This document shows, in pieces, positions 26,076 through 35,024 of a DNA stretch of 43,346 nt; positions within the stretch are counted from its first letter, which is position 1; the number at the start of each line of letters is the position of its first letter. The DNA is from Actinobacteria bacterium OV450. GTDB lineage: Bacteria; Actinomycetota; Actinomycetes; Streptomycetales; Streptomycetaceae. Below the pieces are notes generated by a model. That model worked only from the letters and a program-made list of their open reading frames with translations. It was not told where the DNA came from and made no database searches. The stretch is taken from the NCBI GenBank assembly GCA_001298555.1, contig LJCW01000342.1, positions 1 through 43,346 of the forward strand, read 5' to 3'. Position numbers and translations under genes: made by a program.

Positions 26076-26906
26076 GCCGCTGTGATGATCATGTCCGAGA
26101 TGCTCCGCGGTCGGCAGGCGCAGCCGGGCATCACGGAGTTCCATGCACCCCCCGACAGTTCGGGCGAGGTGCTCACCCCGGGAGTGGCTGTCGGCCGGCG
26201 GCACGGTCGGTGCGCCGCCGGGGGCGGGGTCAGGTGCAGGCGGCTGCGGTGAGGGCCAGGCCTGCGGCAGCGCACACCACGACGTGGCGGGCGTTCTGCA
26301 GGATCCAGACCCCGCGCGAAGGCCGGCCGCGGTGGCCTCGTGCTGAGCCGCGGCGTCGATGCGGGCGAGTCGGGGTCGCCCGTGTTCTTGACGTGCCAGG
26401 GGACCGCGGTCGCGGTGACACCCAGACGCCCAGACGCTTGCCGAGGCTGCGCATGGCGCGCTCGCCGGCGACCACGTACGGGGGTGGCGGGAGATCGAGC
26501 TGCCCGCCATCGCCGCCGACCGGTGGCGCGAGGTTGCCAGCGACGACGGACGGGCTTGCGGCATGCTCGCCGTCTCTCCTGGCGCGTACGGGCGCTCGGG
26601 CCGTACGTGTTCCACGGCCCGGCAAGACGCGGTACGACGGCGTCGCCCCAGCCCCCGCCCCCGCTCCCGCTCCTGGTACAGCAGCTGCACGGCGGCCACG
26701 GCCTCGCCGTGTACGAGGCCGCCGGGTTCGCCGCTGCCGATGTGGACTGGGCGGTGGGGCCGTGTTCACGTACGTGCGCGGGAACGCGGTCGGCGCCTCC
26801 GAGCGGGCTTCGCTGACGCGGCGTCTGGGGCGGGGCGGGGGCGATCCGCAGGAGCCGGTTCCAGGACACTATCGCCTAGGCGGCCGACCGAGCTTGCCAT
26901 GCAGTT

Positions 26907-26935
26907 CCCGTAGCTGCGGGTCCCGTAGCTACGGG
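26907..26935. repeat. Two adjacent 14-bp palindromic units
   Basis: CCCGTAGCTGCGGG (26907-26920), one base, then CCCGTAGCTACGGG (26922-26935, a perfect palindrome). Tandem palindromes of 15-bp period can be binding sites or terminator relics. Confidence 0.45.
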
Positions 26936-27169
26936 CGCGCGTCGACCGCGCCGCTGCCACCGGGCGGGCTACCACGCCGCGCCCGTCGACAGGTACGAGA
27001 CCCTCCTCGGCGGTTTCGCACCGGCGCAGGCCGGCGGTAACCCCGCACCGGCACGGCAACCGGCCCGCCTTGTACGGAGCCAGCGACTCGGCCGGTCGTC
27101 GGTTTCCGCCCCGCCCGAAGCCCACAAGGGCCGGGCGCGAGGACCGTCGGTCGGTCGCAACATCGCGGC

Positions 27170-27330
27170 CGGGGTCGGGGTCGAGGTTGGCGCGGGGCCG
27201 GGGTCGGGTCCGGGGCCGGGGTCGGGGTCGGGCCCAGCGCCGGGGCCAGGGCCAGGGCTGGGCCCAGGGCCAGGGCTGCGGCCAGGGCCAGGGCTGGGGC
27301 CAGGACCGGGACCGGGACCAGGGGCGGGGC
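27170..27330. repeat. Degenerate 6-bp G-rich repeat tract
   Basis: A long run of GGGGCC/GGGTCG/GGGCCA-type hexamers. The plus strand is almost devoid of T-rich positions and has many GGG triplets spaced for G-quadruplex formation. It keeps frame length multiples of three, which explains the long Pro/Ala frame opposite. Confidence 0.6.
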
Positions 27331-27618
27331 GGTCCGGGGGGCTGCGTCTGCGCAGCCTCCCCCTTGGCTTACACCCACGACGGCAAGGGGCAGCGCCGGT
27401 CCCGCTGCGCGGTGGGAGTGGGCGGCGGCCTCGGTGGCCCAGGGGCCGGCCGGTTCGACCGAGTGTGTGCTGAGTTCGCGGTAGCCGGTCCCCACAATGC
27501 CCGAGGTGAGGGCGAGGGTGCAGACGGCAACCGCGAGTGTCCGGGCGGCCGGCGGTGCTCGTTCACGCGTGAGCGAACACCGGAGCGGCACCGCTGCTAT
27601 GGGCTGCCGGATGTGGTC

Positions 27619-27831
27619 CTACGGCGTGAACCCGTTCCCGTACGCCGAGGTGTTGTGCACAGCGTTCGCGCTGTAGGAAGACCTGTCGCTCGCGGCCTGC
27701 TCCCTGCGGGCCTGCTCGATCAGCAGGCCCTCCGCAGTCTCCGTGCGCCGGTTCCCGCGGCGCAGGACAACCCAGATCATCCAGAGTGCAGCCAGGCCCA
27801 TCACGCCGAAGAACACACCAAGCTCGAACAT
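27619..27831 (-). CDS. Small membrane protein
   Basis: 70 residues from ATG 27831, with a GGGGGG-type ribosome-binding site upstream. One N-terminal transmembrane helix (LGVFFGVMGLAALWMIWVVL, about 4-23), then a charged helix (RRGNRRTETAEGLLIEQARR) and a polar Asn/Ser/Tyr tail. It resembles small membrane-anchored helical proteins of Streptomyces; function unknown. It is the only plausible gene between 25.8 and 29.1 kb. Confidence 0.5.
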   Translation of the reverse strand: MFELGVFFGVMGLAALWMIWVVLRRGNRRTETAEGLLIEQARREQAASDRSSYSANAVHNTSAYGNGFTP

Positions 27832-28249
27832 TTCGCGCCCCCCATCCCACGAACTGGTACACGACCTTACCCAAGTGGGTGCGAAACGGCTGGTCTCTGA
27901 GCAGGTTCGCTCCGCTCGCGGGGTGCCGCCTGTTTGGTGTTCGTCCAGTGGCAGGGCCGTGCCTGCCGGGGAGTCGGGGTGGACCCGGCTGGCCGGCACC
28001 GCGCCGGTCAGCGAGGGAGAGGCAGGTGGCGTCGTCGGTCAGGCCGTGGGCGATGACCGCCGCGATGACGGTCGGGGCCCGCGTGCCGGTCGGCCGCAGC
28101 ATTCGGGGCGGGCCGACCGGCACCGCCACGCCCGGCAGCGTGCACCGCCTGCCGCTGACGGGCGAGCACCGCGGCGTCACCGGACTTCTGCATGGTCGAG
28201 AGGGCGGCGACCAGCCCGAGGGCGAGGATGTTCTCGTGCATCAGCAAGG

Positions 28250-28346
28250 GGACCGGCCTTGGCCACGACCTGGGCGGCGATACCGCGTAGGGGTCCGCGA
28301 AGCCCGTCATGCGGTGCCGCGGGGTGGCCACGGCGATCGTGAGCAC
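28250..28346 (-). pseudogene. FtsX-like ABC permease N-terminal remnant
   Basis: GTG-start-like VLTIAVATPRHRMTGFADPY matches the beginning of MacB/FtsX-type permeases that follow ABC ATPase genes in Streptomyces, then loses homology. It lies directly downstream of the ABC ATPase relic. The stretch 27832-28249 has no recognisable gene. Confidence 0.45.
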
Positions 28347-28399
28347 GGGGGTTCGTCCCGCCGCCGGGCTCCGGCGAGGCCATCCGCAGGGGTCACGGG

Positions 28400-28960
28400 C
28401 ACGGCCGTGGGATCGAAGGGCTCCCCTGTCGTCCTGCCGTCGGCGAGGAAGACCACCCGCTAGGTGTACGAAACCGCCGTGGGGTCGTGCGTGACCGTGA
28501 CACCGTCTGTCCGTGCTTCCGGACGACGCCGCCCAGCAGTGTCAGGACTCCCGTGCGGTACCCGAGTCGAGTGCGCTGGTCGGCACGTCCGCAAGATCGC
28601 CTTGGGCCCGGTCACGAGCGCCGCACGACACGCATGACGGCGACGCGCTGCTGCCGGCCGCCCGAGCGCTCTGCGGGCCGGTGCCCGCCACGTTCGGGGA
28701 GGCCGGCCTCGGGCCGCCCTTGGTCGATCGCGACGTGATCCGTCGGCCGTCCGGCCAGCCTCAACGGGTGTTTGACGTCTGGCGGGCCCTCAGCGAGGCC
28801 CATGTGCTCACGGCGCAGCTCGTCAGGGCGCTCGGAGAGCGTGGGCAGTGGCGCGCCGTCGACCGTACGCCTGGGTAACGGCACGGGCCTCGCGCCCGGC
28901 CTCCACCGTCGCGGTCGCGCAGAAGGCGGGCAACCTGCTCCGCCTGGCCGCCGTGCACCC
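28400..28960 (-). pseudogene. LolD/MacB-type ABC transporter ATPase relic
   Basis: In successive frames the minus strand reads SERPDELRREHMGL, HPLRLAGRPTDHVAIDQ, GHRPAERSGGRQQRVAVMR (signature motif, normally SGGQQQRVA), then LVTGPKAI, and after an in-frame stop RVVFLADGRTTGEPFDPTAV. The Q-loop stretch is deleted, Walker B is scrambled, and several frameshifts and stops are present, so it is inactive. With the FtsX remnant it was once an ABC export system. Confidence 0.65.
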
Positions 28961-29153
28961 GCCGTGTCCAGGAGCACTCGCTCGCCGAGCCCGTGGGGTC
29001 TGGGGCTGCGGTCGGGGCATGATCCCCCGCTCCACCGACGCCGGTTCGGCGGACGGCGTCCACGCCTCCGGACTGCCCCCGAATGCGGCCCTGAGGACCC
29101 CCCTGACCGCCCGCGCCGCCGGTCCGGGGGGAGTACGGACCGGCGGCGGGGGT

Positions 29154-31676
29154 TCAGCGGAGGCGGGTGAGGCGAGTGGGGAAGGAGGGTTCGGGGAGTG
29201 CCTTTTGGACGGCCACCGGGACGGTCTTGGCGCCTTCACCGTCGCCGGCCGTCAGGGTGCCGAGCTCAGTGCCGGCCTTCGCCTTGTGCGGCAGCGGCGC
29301 GGCGCCGGCGGTGAGGGTGAGTTTGAGCTGCTGGCCCGGGACGCCGATCACGTTCAGGTCCTTGGTGGCCACGAGCGGCGTACGGCCGCCGAGGCCGTCG
29401 TCCACGTAGCCGACCGTGTCGCCCTTGCGGACGAGCGGGGTGGACGCCAGGGCCGTGCGCACCGCCTCGATGATCTTCCTGCTGTTCGTCAGCGCCAGAT
29501 CCAGGCTCAGGGCCGCGGACGGGTCCGGGCCGTCCACGCGCTGCTGCATCAGCGTGCCGAGGATGAGGGGGGTCTCGTCGCCGACCGACTTGTACGCCGC
29601 CCACATCAGTGCGCCGCCGGCCGGCGTACTGGAGCCGGTCTTGATGCCGCGGATGCTGAGGCCCTGGACGCTGAGCAGCGCGTTGTTGTTGAGGAGCGGC
29701 GCGGCCAGCCCCTTGATGGGGGCACTGGGCATGGCGACGATCGACCGGAAGACCTCGTCCTTCATCGCCGCCTCCGCCAGCTTCAGCTGGTCGGTGGCGG
29801 TGCTGACGGTGCCGGCGTCCAGGCCGCTGGGGTCCGTGTACCTGGTGTCCTTCATCCCGAGGTCCCGGGCGGCGGCGTTCATCTTCTCCACGAACGCGGC
29901 TTCGGAGTCGGTACCGGTGTCCCAACGGGCCAGCAGGCGGGCGGCGTTGTTGGCCGAGGGGATCATGAGCATCTTCAGCACGTCCTGCTGGCTGAACTTC
30001 GTTCCGGCCGTGAGCCCCTGGACGCGGGACTCGTGCTCGGAACTGCCGTCCGCCACGGTCTTCGCGTCGATGGTGATGTCGGGGCCGGGGTCGTTCTTGC
30101 GCAGGGGGTGGTTCTTGAGGATCACGTAGGCCGTCATCACCTTGGCCACGCTGGCGATGGGTACGGACTTCTGCTCGCCGAACGTGCCGAGGTCGCCGGA
30201 GCCGGGGACGCGGACGGCGCCCTGGCCCTGGGCGGGCCAGGGGATGGAGAACTGGCCGTTGACGGTGTGGGTGGACTCGGCGGCGACGAGGTGCGGGGTG
30301 GGGAGGGGCCGCAGGAGTTGAGCACCGGCGAAGGCCCCGGCGAGGAGCAGCAGGATCGGCGTCCACACCTTGACGCGGCGCAGGGCGGTCCGGCGGGGGG
30401 TCTCCGGCGGGGGCGGGGTGTTGGTGAGCTCGGCCAGGAGGTCCAGGGGAGGCTTGGGGGTGGTGGGGCTGGTGGGGGCCTGAGGGTGTGGCTGGGCGTG
30501 TGGGGTGGTGGGCCGCGGCGGAACGTCGAGGGGCTTGAGGGCGACCAGTTGGCGGGTCAGCTCCGGGTCGTGCTCCTTCTTCTGCTTCTCGTCCTTGCCC
30601 TCGGCCTGGGCCTCGGGCTGGGCCTTGTCATTGGCCTGGGCCTCGGGCTGAGCCTTGTCATTGGCCTGGGCCTTGGCCTTTTCCTCTGACTGTGCCCATG
30701 CAGGTGTGTTTCGGGCGGCGGGCTTGGGCTTGGGCTTGGGATCGGCTGCGCGCGTTGCGGCGTCCTCCGCGTCGGCCGTGGGACGGTCCTCTTCGTCTGC
30801 GTCGCGACGCACCTTCTCGGCGGGCGCGCGGAACGTGACGGTGCGGGTGTCGTCGCCTTCGGCTTCGGCTTCGGCTTCGGCTTCGACTTCGGGGTCGGTA
30901 AGGGGGTTGGTGTCGGCGGTGGAGGCTGGGGCGTCCTTGGAGTCGGTGGCCGCGTCGCTTTGTGCGTCGGCGCGCGTCGCGGCCTTGGGCTTGGGCGCGG
31001 GCTTGGCGAGCGTCAGCGTGCCGTCGGCCTTCTCGTCGGGCTCGACCGCGGCGGCGGGTTCGGTGTGATCTGCGGGTGCGTCGTGCCCCTTGGATTCCGG
31101 CGCGGATTCCTGCGTGGTCTCGGACTCGGGCGCGGGCTCGGGCTCAGGTGCGGGCGCAGACTCGGGCTCGGACTCGGATTCCGACTCGGGCTTGGGCTCG
31201 GGCGCAGACTCGGACTCCGGCTCCGGCTTGGGGTCCGGGGCCGGCTTGGGTGCGGCGGTGGGGCGAGTCTCGTGCTCGGGCTTGGGGGCGGGGGCCGGTG
31301 TGGCTTCCGTTTCGTTGGCGGCGGGCGTCGGGGACTTGGCTTCGGTGTCCGGATCGTCCTCGGCACCGGCTTCGGGCTCGGCCGTGGGGGTGCCGTCGGA
31401 CACGGACTGCGTGCCGCCCGTGGTGTTGGTGGGGCTGTCGGGCGCGCTGCCTTCGTCTTCTTCTGCGGCAGGCTCCGGCTTGGGCTTGGGCTTGGGCTCA
31501 ACGGCCGGCGCGTCAGGAGTGACGGTGGGGAGTTCGTCGTCGGCCGCGGCCGCGGCCTCGGTGACGTCCGCGGTGTCGGGGTCCGCGGACGGGTCGTCCG
31601 GGCCCGCCGCTGCGGTCGTGGTGCCCGCCAGATCCGAATCGTCCGGGGAACCGCCCGCCACCCTGATTGCCTTCAT
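29154..31676 (-). CDS. D-alanyl-D-alanine carboxypeptidase (S11) with long low-complexity N-terminus
   Basis: 840 residues. Residues 1-430 are disordered, dominated by Glu-Pro, Lys-Pro, Glu-Ser and Ala-Glu repeats (PKPKPKPEP, ESESESEPES, EAEAEAEAEG). A membrane helix at about 435-455 (VWTPILLLLAGAFAGAQLL) is followed by an S11 peptidase domain with S509-x-x-K512 (SVAKVM), S574-A-N576 and K679-T-G681, and a C-terminal beta domain. It trims peptidoglycan pentapeptides outside the membrane while the repeat tail stays in the cytoplasm. Members with such tails occur in Streptomyces. ATG 31676 has a weak GGGG upstream; a later start inside the tail cannot be excluded. Confidence 0.88.
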   Translation of the reverse strand: MKAIRVAGGSPDDSDLAGTTTAAAGPDDPSADPDTADVTEAAAAADDELPTVTPDAPAVEPKPKPKPEPAAEEDEGSAPDSPTNTTGGTQSVSDGTPTAEPEAGAEDDPDTEAKSPTPAANETEATPAPAPKPEHETRPTAAPKPAPDPKPEPESESAPEPKPESESESEPESAPAPEPEPAPESETTQESAPESKGHDAPADHTEPAAAVEPDEKADGTLTLAKPAPKPKAATRADAQSDAATDSKDAPASTADTNPLTDPEVEAEAEAEAEGDDTRTVTFRAPAEKVRRDADEEDRPTADAEDAATRAADPKPKPKPAARNTPAWAQSEEKAKAQANDKAQPEAQANDKAQPEAQAEGKDEKQKKEHDPELTRQLVALKPLDVPPRPTTPHAQPHPQAPTSPTTPKPPLDLLAELTNTPPPPETPRRTALRRVKVWTPILLLLAGAFAGAQLLRPLPTPHLVAAESTHTVNGQFSIPWPAQGQGAVRVPGSGDLGTFGEQKSVPIASVAKVMTAYVILKNHPLRKNDPGPDITIDAKTVADGSSEHESRVQGLTAGTKFSQQDVLKMLMIPSANNAARLLARWDTGTDSEAAFVEKMNAAARDLGMKDTRYTDPSGLDAGTVSTATDQLKLAEAAMKDEVFRSIVAMPSAPIKGLAAPLLNNNALLSVQGLSIRGIKTGSSTPAGGALMWAAYKSVGDETPLILGTLMQQRVDGPDPSAALSLDLALTNSRKIIEAVRTALASTPLVRKGDTVGYVDDGLGGRTPLVATKDLNVIGVPGQQLKLTLTAGAAPLPHKAKAGTELGTLTAGDGEGAKTVPVAVQKALPEPSFPTRLTRLR
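30601..30660. repeat. Two tandem 30-bp units within the carboxypeptidase tail
   Basis: 30601-30630 is repeated at 30631-30660 with two differences, encoding duplicated NDKAQPEAQA in the minus-strand protein. The frame is preserved, so the tail can grow or shrink by slippage. Confidence 0.7.
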
Positions 31677-32093
31677 CCCAGCCCCGCCTTGCCACTCACA
31701 CTGTGCCGATGTCGTGCGGCGACGGCCTTACGGGCCCCCACCGCACTGCTAGATGTCCGAAGGGCACGACGCGTTCCACCTGCTCGAACTTGTGATCGTC
31801 CGGCACCGGCTCGGGGGCTGCGGCGTCCGGTTCCGTTCAGCAGAGGGGGCCTGCCCATGGCCGTGCGTCGTGCCGGGTCGAGGACTCCGGGGGTGGCGGT
31901 GGGCACGTGCCACCTCCTCAGGCGCCTTCCGCTGCGGCGCGGTTTCGATGCCGTACGACCCCCGCCGGGGCGCCACCGTACGGGGACACGGGTGCCAGGG
32001 CTTCGGCTGACGGTCCGGACGTCGGTTTCTGTGCGGGTGTCCGAAACGTCCCCACGCGGGGTCCTGCTGGGGGCAGGTGGCGAAATTACGGTC

Positions 32094-32130
32094 TGGCAAT
32101 ACCGGAATTTTAAGTCCTATGATGGGGGGT
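32094..32130 (+). promoter_or_regulatory. Promoter of winged-helix/STAS operon, likely leaderless
   Basis: TGGCAA (32094-32099), an 18-nt AT-rich spacer, and TATGAT (32118-32123) form a good housekeeping-type promoter. The expected transcript start (7-8 nt after the -10) falls on or next to the ATG at 32131, which implies a leaderless mRNA. Confidence 0.5.
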
Positions 32131-32454
32131 ATGGAATCTGTCGAGCCGCGGACCAGCTGGACGTTCGTGACGAACCACGCCCGGATCCTCGCGATGCTGC
32201 TGCGCGATCCGGAGTTGCGGATGCGCGACATGGCCGACGCGTGTCAGATCACCGAGCGGGCCGTTCGGGCCGTCGTGGCAGATCTGGAGAGCGCCGGGTA
32301 CCTCACGCGGGTCCGCCACGGGCGCCGCAATCACTACGAGGTCACCCACGGCACGCGATTCCGCCACCCGGCGGAAGGGCCCCACGAGATCGCGCGTCTC
32401 ATCCAGCTGCTCGCCGACCTCGAAGTCACCACCGTGAAGGGAGACAGGCCATGA
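32131..32454 (+). CDS. Winged-helix transcriptional regulator (MarR/ArsR-like)
   Basis: 107 residues from ATG 32131 (an alternative ATG lies three codons upstream). Compact winged helix: TNHARILAMLLRDPELRMRD, DACQITERAVRAVVADLESA, GYLTRVRHGRRNHYEV (wing), then a short tail. Its stop overlaps the start of the STAS gene (ATGA at 32451-32454), so the two are co-translated. A truncated copy, also next to a STAS gene, is at 21800-22041. The target is probably its own operon or a sigma-factor regulon; that is inference from context. Confidence 0.85.
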   Translation: MESVEPRTSWTFVTNHARILAMLLRDPELRMRDMADACQITERAVRAVVADLESAGYLTRVRHGRRNHYEVTHGTRFRHPAEGPHEIARLIQLLADLEVTTVKGDRP

Positions 32455-32825
32455 CGTGCCCCGACCACGAGCCCGCTCCTCCCACCGTCGCCGTCGAGAT
32501 CCGGCCCGGCGCCCCGCGGACGTTCGCCCGGATCAGCGGTGCGTTCGACATGGAAAACGCGGCCGAGGTGCGTGCGGAGCTCATCGCGGCGTTCGATGCC
32601 AGTGGGACGGGCCTCGACCTTGACCTGTCGGCGTTGACGTTCTGCGACAGTTCCGGCCTCAACATCCTGCTCAACCTGCGTCAGCACGCCGCCCTGAGCG
32701 ACAAGACCCTCGTCCTGGAAGCGGTCAGCCCGCAGCTCGCCCGACTGTTCGACCTCACCGAGACCGGCCACCTGTTCACCATCCGGCGAACCCCGATGGC
32801 CGACCCCGCATGGCCGACTGCGTGA
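32451..32825 (+). CDS. STAS-domain anti-sigma-factor antagonist
   Basis: 124 residues. SpoIIAA/RsbV-like fold: FARISGAFDMENAAEVRAEL, LDLDLSALTFCDSSGLNILL, LARLFDLTETGHLFTI. The phosphoacceptor loop D66-S67-S68-G69 is canonical, unlike the DSKG of the paralogue at 22122. It should bind and titrate an anti-sigma kinase when unphosphorylated; neither the kinase nor the sigma factor is in the window. Confidence 0.9.
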   Translation: MTCPDHEPAPPTVAVEIRPGAPRTFARISGAFDMENAAEVRAELIAAFDASGTGLDLDLSALTFCDSSGLNILLNLRQHAALSDKTLVLEAVSPQLARLFDLTETGHLFTIRRTPMADPAWPTA

Positions 32826-32879
32826 TCCGTACGGCGACGGAGCCCGAGCGCGGCGCGTCAGACGCCGGAGAATCGCCCG

Positions 32880-33390
32880 AGGAGTAGGGGTGAGACGTTC
32901 CCCTTGTGCTTCGTGGGGCAGTCGGCCTCCGCGCATGAGGGTGGCCGGGCCGTGGAGGGCGGCCCAGTGGGTCCCGGGGAGGACGCCTGGAGGGTACTCC
33001 CCCGCGTGGGCCGAGCGCCTCGACCAGTTCACCGAACGCCGCGTGCAGGGAAGCGGGCGCCTCCGGCGTGGCGGACGGCAGATCCACGGTGTGGCTGGAC
33101 ATGGCGTCGTACACCGCGGGCCGCCGCTCGGCGTAGGCCGCGTACGCGGCGCTGACCTCGGCCGGCGCGGGCGCACGGGTCGGGCGCCGCGGTGTTTGCC
33201 GCCCGCCAGGTCGGCGGCCGGTTCGGCAAACCCCTCCCCCGCGACCGCGGCCATACCCTTGCCCTTGCCCTTGCCCTTGAAGTGGCTGTAGGGGCCCGGC
33301 TGGCTGTACTCGACCCGTTCGGCGAGCCGCCTGGTCGTCACCGCGTCCCAGCCCTCCGACTCGGGGAGCTCTCGCGCCGCCGTGACGATG
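32880..33390 (-). pseudogene. TetR-family regulator, frameshifted
   Basis: The helix-turn-helix EGWDAVTTRRLAERVEYSQP then GPYSHFKGK is intact in one frame (about 33290-33390). Further pieces in other frames are RRPAVYDAM, LPSATPEAPASLHAAFGELV and the C-terminal HWAALHGPATLMRGGRLPHE. Several frameshifts and a hexamer expansion right after the HTH domain destroy the gene, and the N-terminus is also missing. Confidence 0.75.
33255..33278. repeat. GCCCTT hexamer expansion inside the TetR relic
   Basis: Four units, ACCCTT then three GCCCTT, giving KGKGKGKG in the minus-strand frame just after SHF, where TetR proteins normally continue into helix 4. Confidence 0.7.
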
Positions 33391-33451
33391 AGCCGTTCCC
33401 GTTCCGCTCGTTCGCGCTCGCGGCGCGCGTCTGGATGGGGGGCTCGCCCTG

Positions 33452-33640
33452 TTGGTGTTCGCCGACGCCGACGTCGACGTGCCGGCCTGGTACATGCTCA
33501 CGGTCGCCGTCGCCCCGTTCGGCGGCACCTGGATCATGCTCCAGCACGGCGGCACCAAGGCGGCCGCCTTCGGCATCCGCTTCGTCCCGGCGGTCGCGGT
33601 CGTCCTCAGCGCCTGCCCTCCTCTTCGTCACGGGGTCGTG
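33452..33640 (+). pseudogene. Small membrane protein fragment
   Basis: The frame reads DVPAWYMLTVAVAPFGGTWI and AFGIRFVPAVAVVLSA, two hydrophobic segments of a membrane protein, then loses homogeneity. No start with a ribosome-binding site and no family recognised. Confidence 0.35.
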
Positions 33641-33649
33641 AGGCTGCCC

Positions 33650-34502
33650 GGGGCCGCGGTGAGGAGGGTGGGGACGTGATCGGTCTCCGGAGCAGGGGCT
33701 TCGGTCTGATCGCCGGTGCGGCCGGCCGTGGTGAGCTCCTGGACGCGCCGGAAGAGCAGCCGCTCTGGGCCGCCGCGATCAGAGCGGCGGCGGCCCGGGG
33801 CGCGATGGCCGGGACGGGGTCCGGCGCAGCGGCAGCCAGGGCTACGGCGAGGGCAGTGGCCAGGGCTACGGCGCAGGGCTACGGCTAGGGCGGCGGTGTG
33901 GGCCTCTTCGCGCTGGTCCTGGAGTTCACGCAGCCGCGAGGTGAGGGTGGGCCTGTCGGCTCGACCATGCGGCCAGGGCGGCGTACGGCTCGTCGTCGTG
34001 TCCGCGATCGGCGACGGGTCAGCCAGGCCCTAGGTGAACGCCTCGTGGTGATCGAGGGCCAGGTCCCCCCTGCGGGCGCAGTGGGCGGTCACCGTTTTCT
34101 GGACGCCGACGGTCTGCAGGGACGGGCACCCGCGGTGTCCGAAGCGGGAGGCGGGAAGGCGGTGGCGGGCAGGACGACGGCGATCGAGGCCACGCATGCG
34201 GCGGCCGCGATCTCGGCGCGTTGGTCTGCTCGAAGCCCTGCTTGTGAAGAGCCCCGTCGCGCACTCGGACGTGGACGCCACCCGCGCGCTTTTCTGCACC
34301 ACGTCGGCTACCGGGTCACCGCTGCCACCGACCGGTTCGTCCCCCTCAGCTGCGGGGCTGCCGCTGCCGATGTCGTGCTGCTGCCTCGTGGCAACGAGGT
34401 CCTCCCGCTCGGGCAGTGACCGGCAGGCCACGGGCCTGATCTCGCGCTCACCGTCACCGGCATCGAGGCTTAGGAGCGGCGGCGCGCGAGGCAAGGGCAC
34501 CG
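33650..34502. other. No intact gene seen
   Basis: Frames here are short or biased. Short imperfect repeats of CAGGGCTACGG lie at about 33838-33890. A piece reading HHVGYRVTAATDRFVPL (plus, about 34300-34350) could belong to the VOC relic downstream. Confidence 0.35.
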
Positions 34503-34610
34503 ATGACCATGCCGCTGCGCGAAGAGCCCTGGGGCGAGTGGTTCTGCCAGCTGACCGGCCCGAGCGAGTGGTCATCCAGTTCGTCGAATGGGCCGCCGTG
34601 CCCGAGGGGG
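34503..34610 (+). pseudogene. VOC-family C-terminal relic
   Basis: LREEPWGEWFCQLTGP in one frame is followed after a frameshift by ERVVIQFVEWA, matching the final strands of glyoxalase-like proteins (WGEWFCQLTDPNGVVIQLVEW pattern). Confidence 0.55.
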
Positions 34611-34689
34611 CCGCCATGATCGGAATCACGCCCATCGCCGAAACGTCACCGAGGTCCCGGACGCCCGATGCCCGGTCCGGCCGCTCCGG

Positions 34690-34990
34690 GTCGGGACAGT
34701 TCGGCACTCAGCACCTGGACCGTGACGATGCGGCCGGGGCAGAGCGGCCCCGAGCACTCTGTCAGCCGGGAGCCGGTCTGGACGGTGACCCCCGGGGCCC
34801 TCGACGCCACCTGCGCCGGGCGCACCGAGGAGGTCGCCGCCGGGCAGACCCTCGTTCTGCCGCCGGGCCTGCTCGGTCAGGTCCATGCGCCCGAGACGGC
34901 CGAGGCGCACCTCGCCTTGCGGTGTGGACGGCGTGGTCTCGGTGCCCGGCAGCAAAGGGGACGTGCGTACTGCCGTGGGCCCGGGTGCGG
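34690..34990 (+). pseudogene. Cupin-domain protein relic
   Basis: VWTVTPGALDATCAGRTEEV, AAGQTLVLPPGLLGQVHAP and AEAHLALR form the strands of a small cupin barrel. After LALRC the frame breaks and continues elsewhere as VDGVVSVPGSKGD. The N-terminal metal-ligand strand is poorly preserved. Cupins commonly accompany AhpD/CMD-like genes such as the one at 35025. Confidence 0.55.
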
Positions 34991-35024
34991 GTCCACGGCA
35001 GTACGGGCGGTCGGGACGGGCCCG

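Larger units (their letters stand above)
26076..27618. other. Decayed, gene-poor repeat-rich stretch
   Basis: No frame here looks like an intact gene. Pieces that look protein-like occur in several frames, for example ELPAIAADRWREVASDDGRA (plus, about 26500-26560) and a minus-strand frame starting at 27591 whose N-terminus resembles a signal peptide (LAVAVCTLALTSGIVG) but degenerates into Pro/Ala repeats. I read it as overlapping gene relics plus simple repeats. Confidence 0.4.

Noticed and set aside
27170..27330. Minus-strand secreted Pro/Ala-repeat protein starting at 27591
   Set aside because: Signal-peptide-like start but no ribosome-binding site, and the remainder is simple repeat; coding status not supportable.
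28848..30689. A 613-codon plus-strand open frame opposite the carboxypeptidase
   Set aside because: It is the antisense shadow of the S11 gene; all catalytic motifs are on the minus strand.
30960..31752. Long Gly/Leu/Ser-rich plus-strand frames resembling membrane or repeat proteins
   Set aside because: They are produced by the Glu/Lys/Pro repeat coding on the minus strand.
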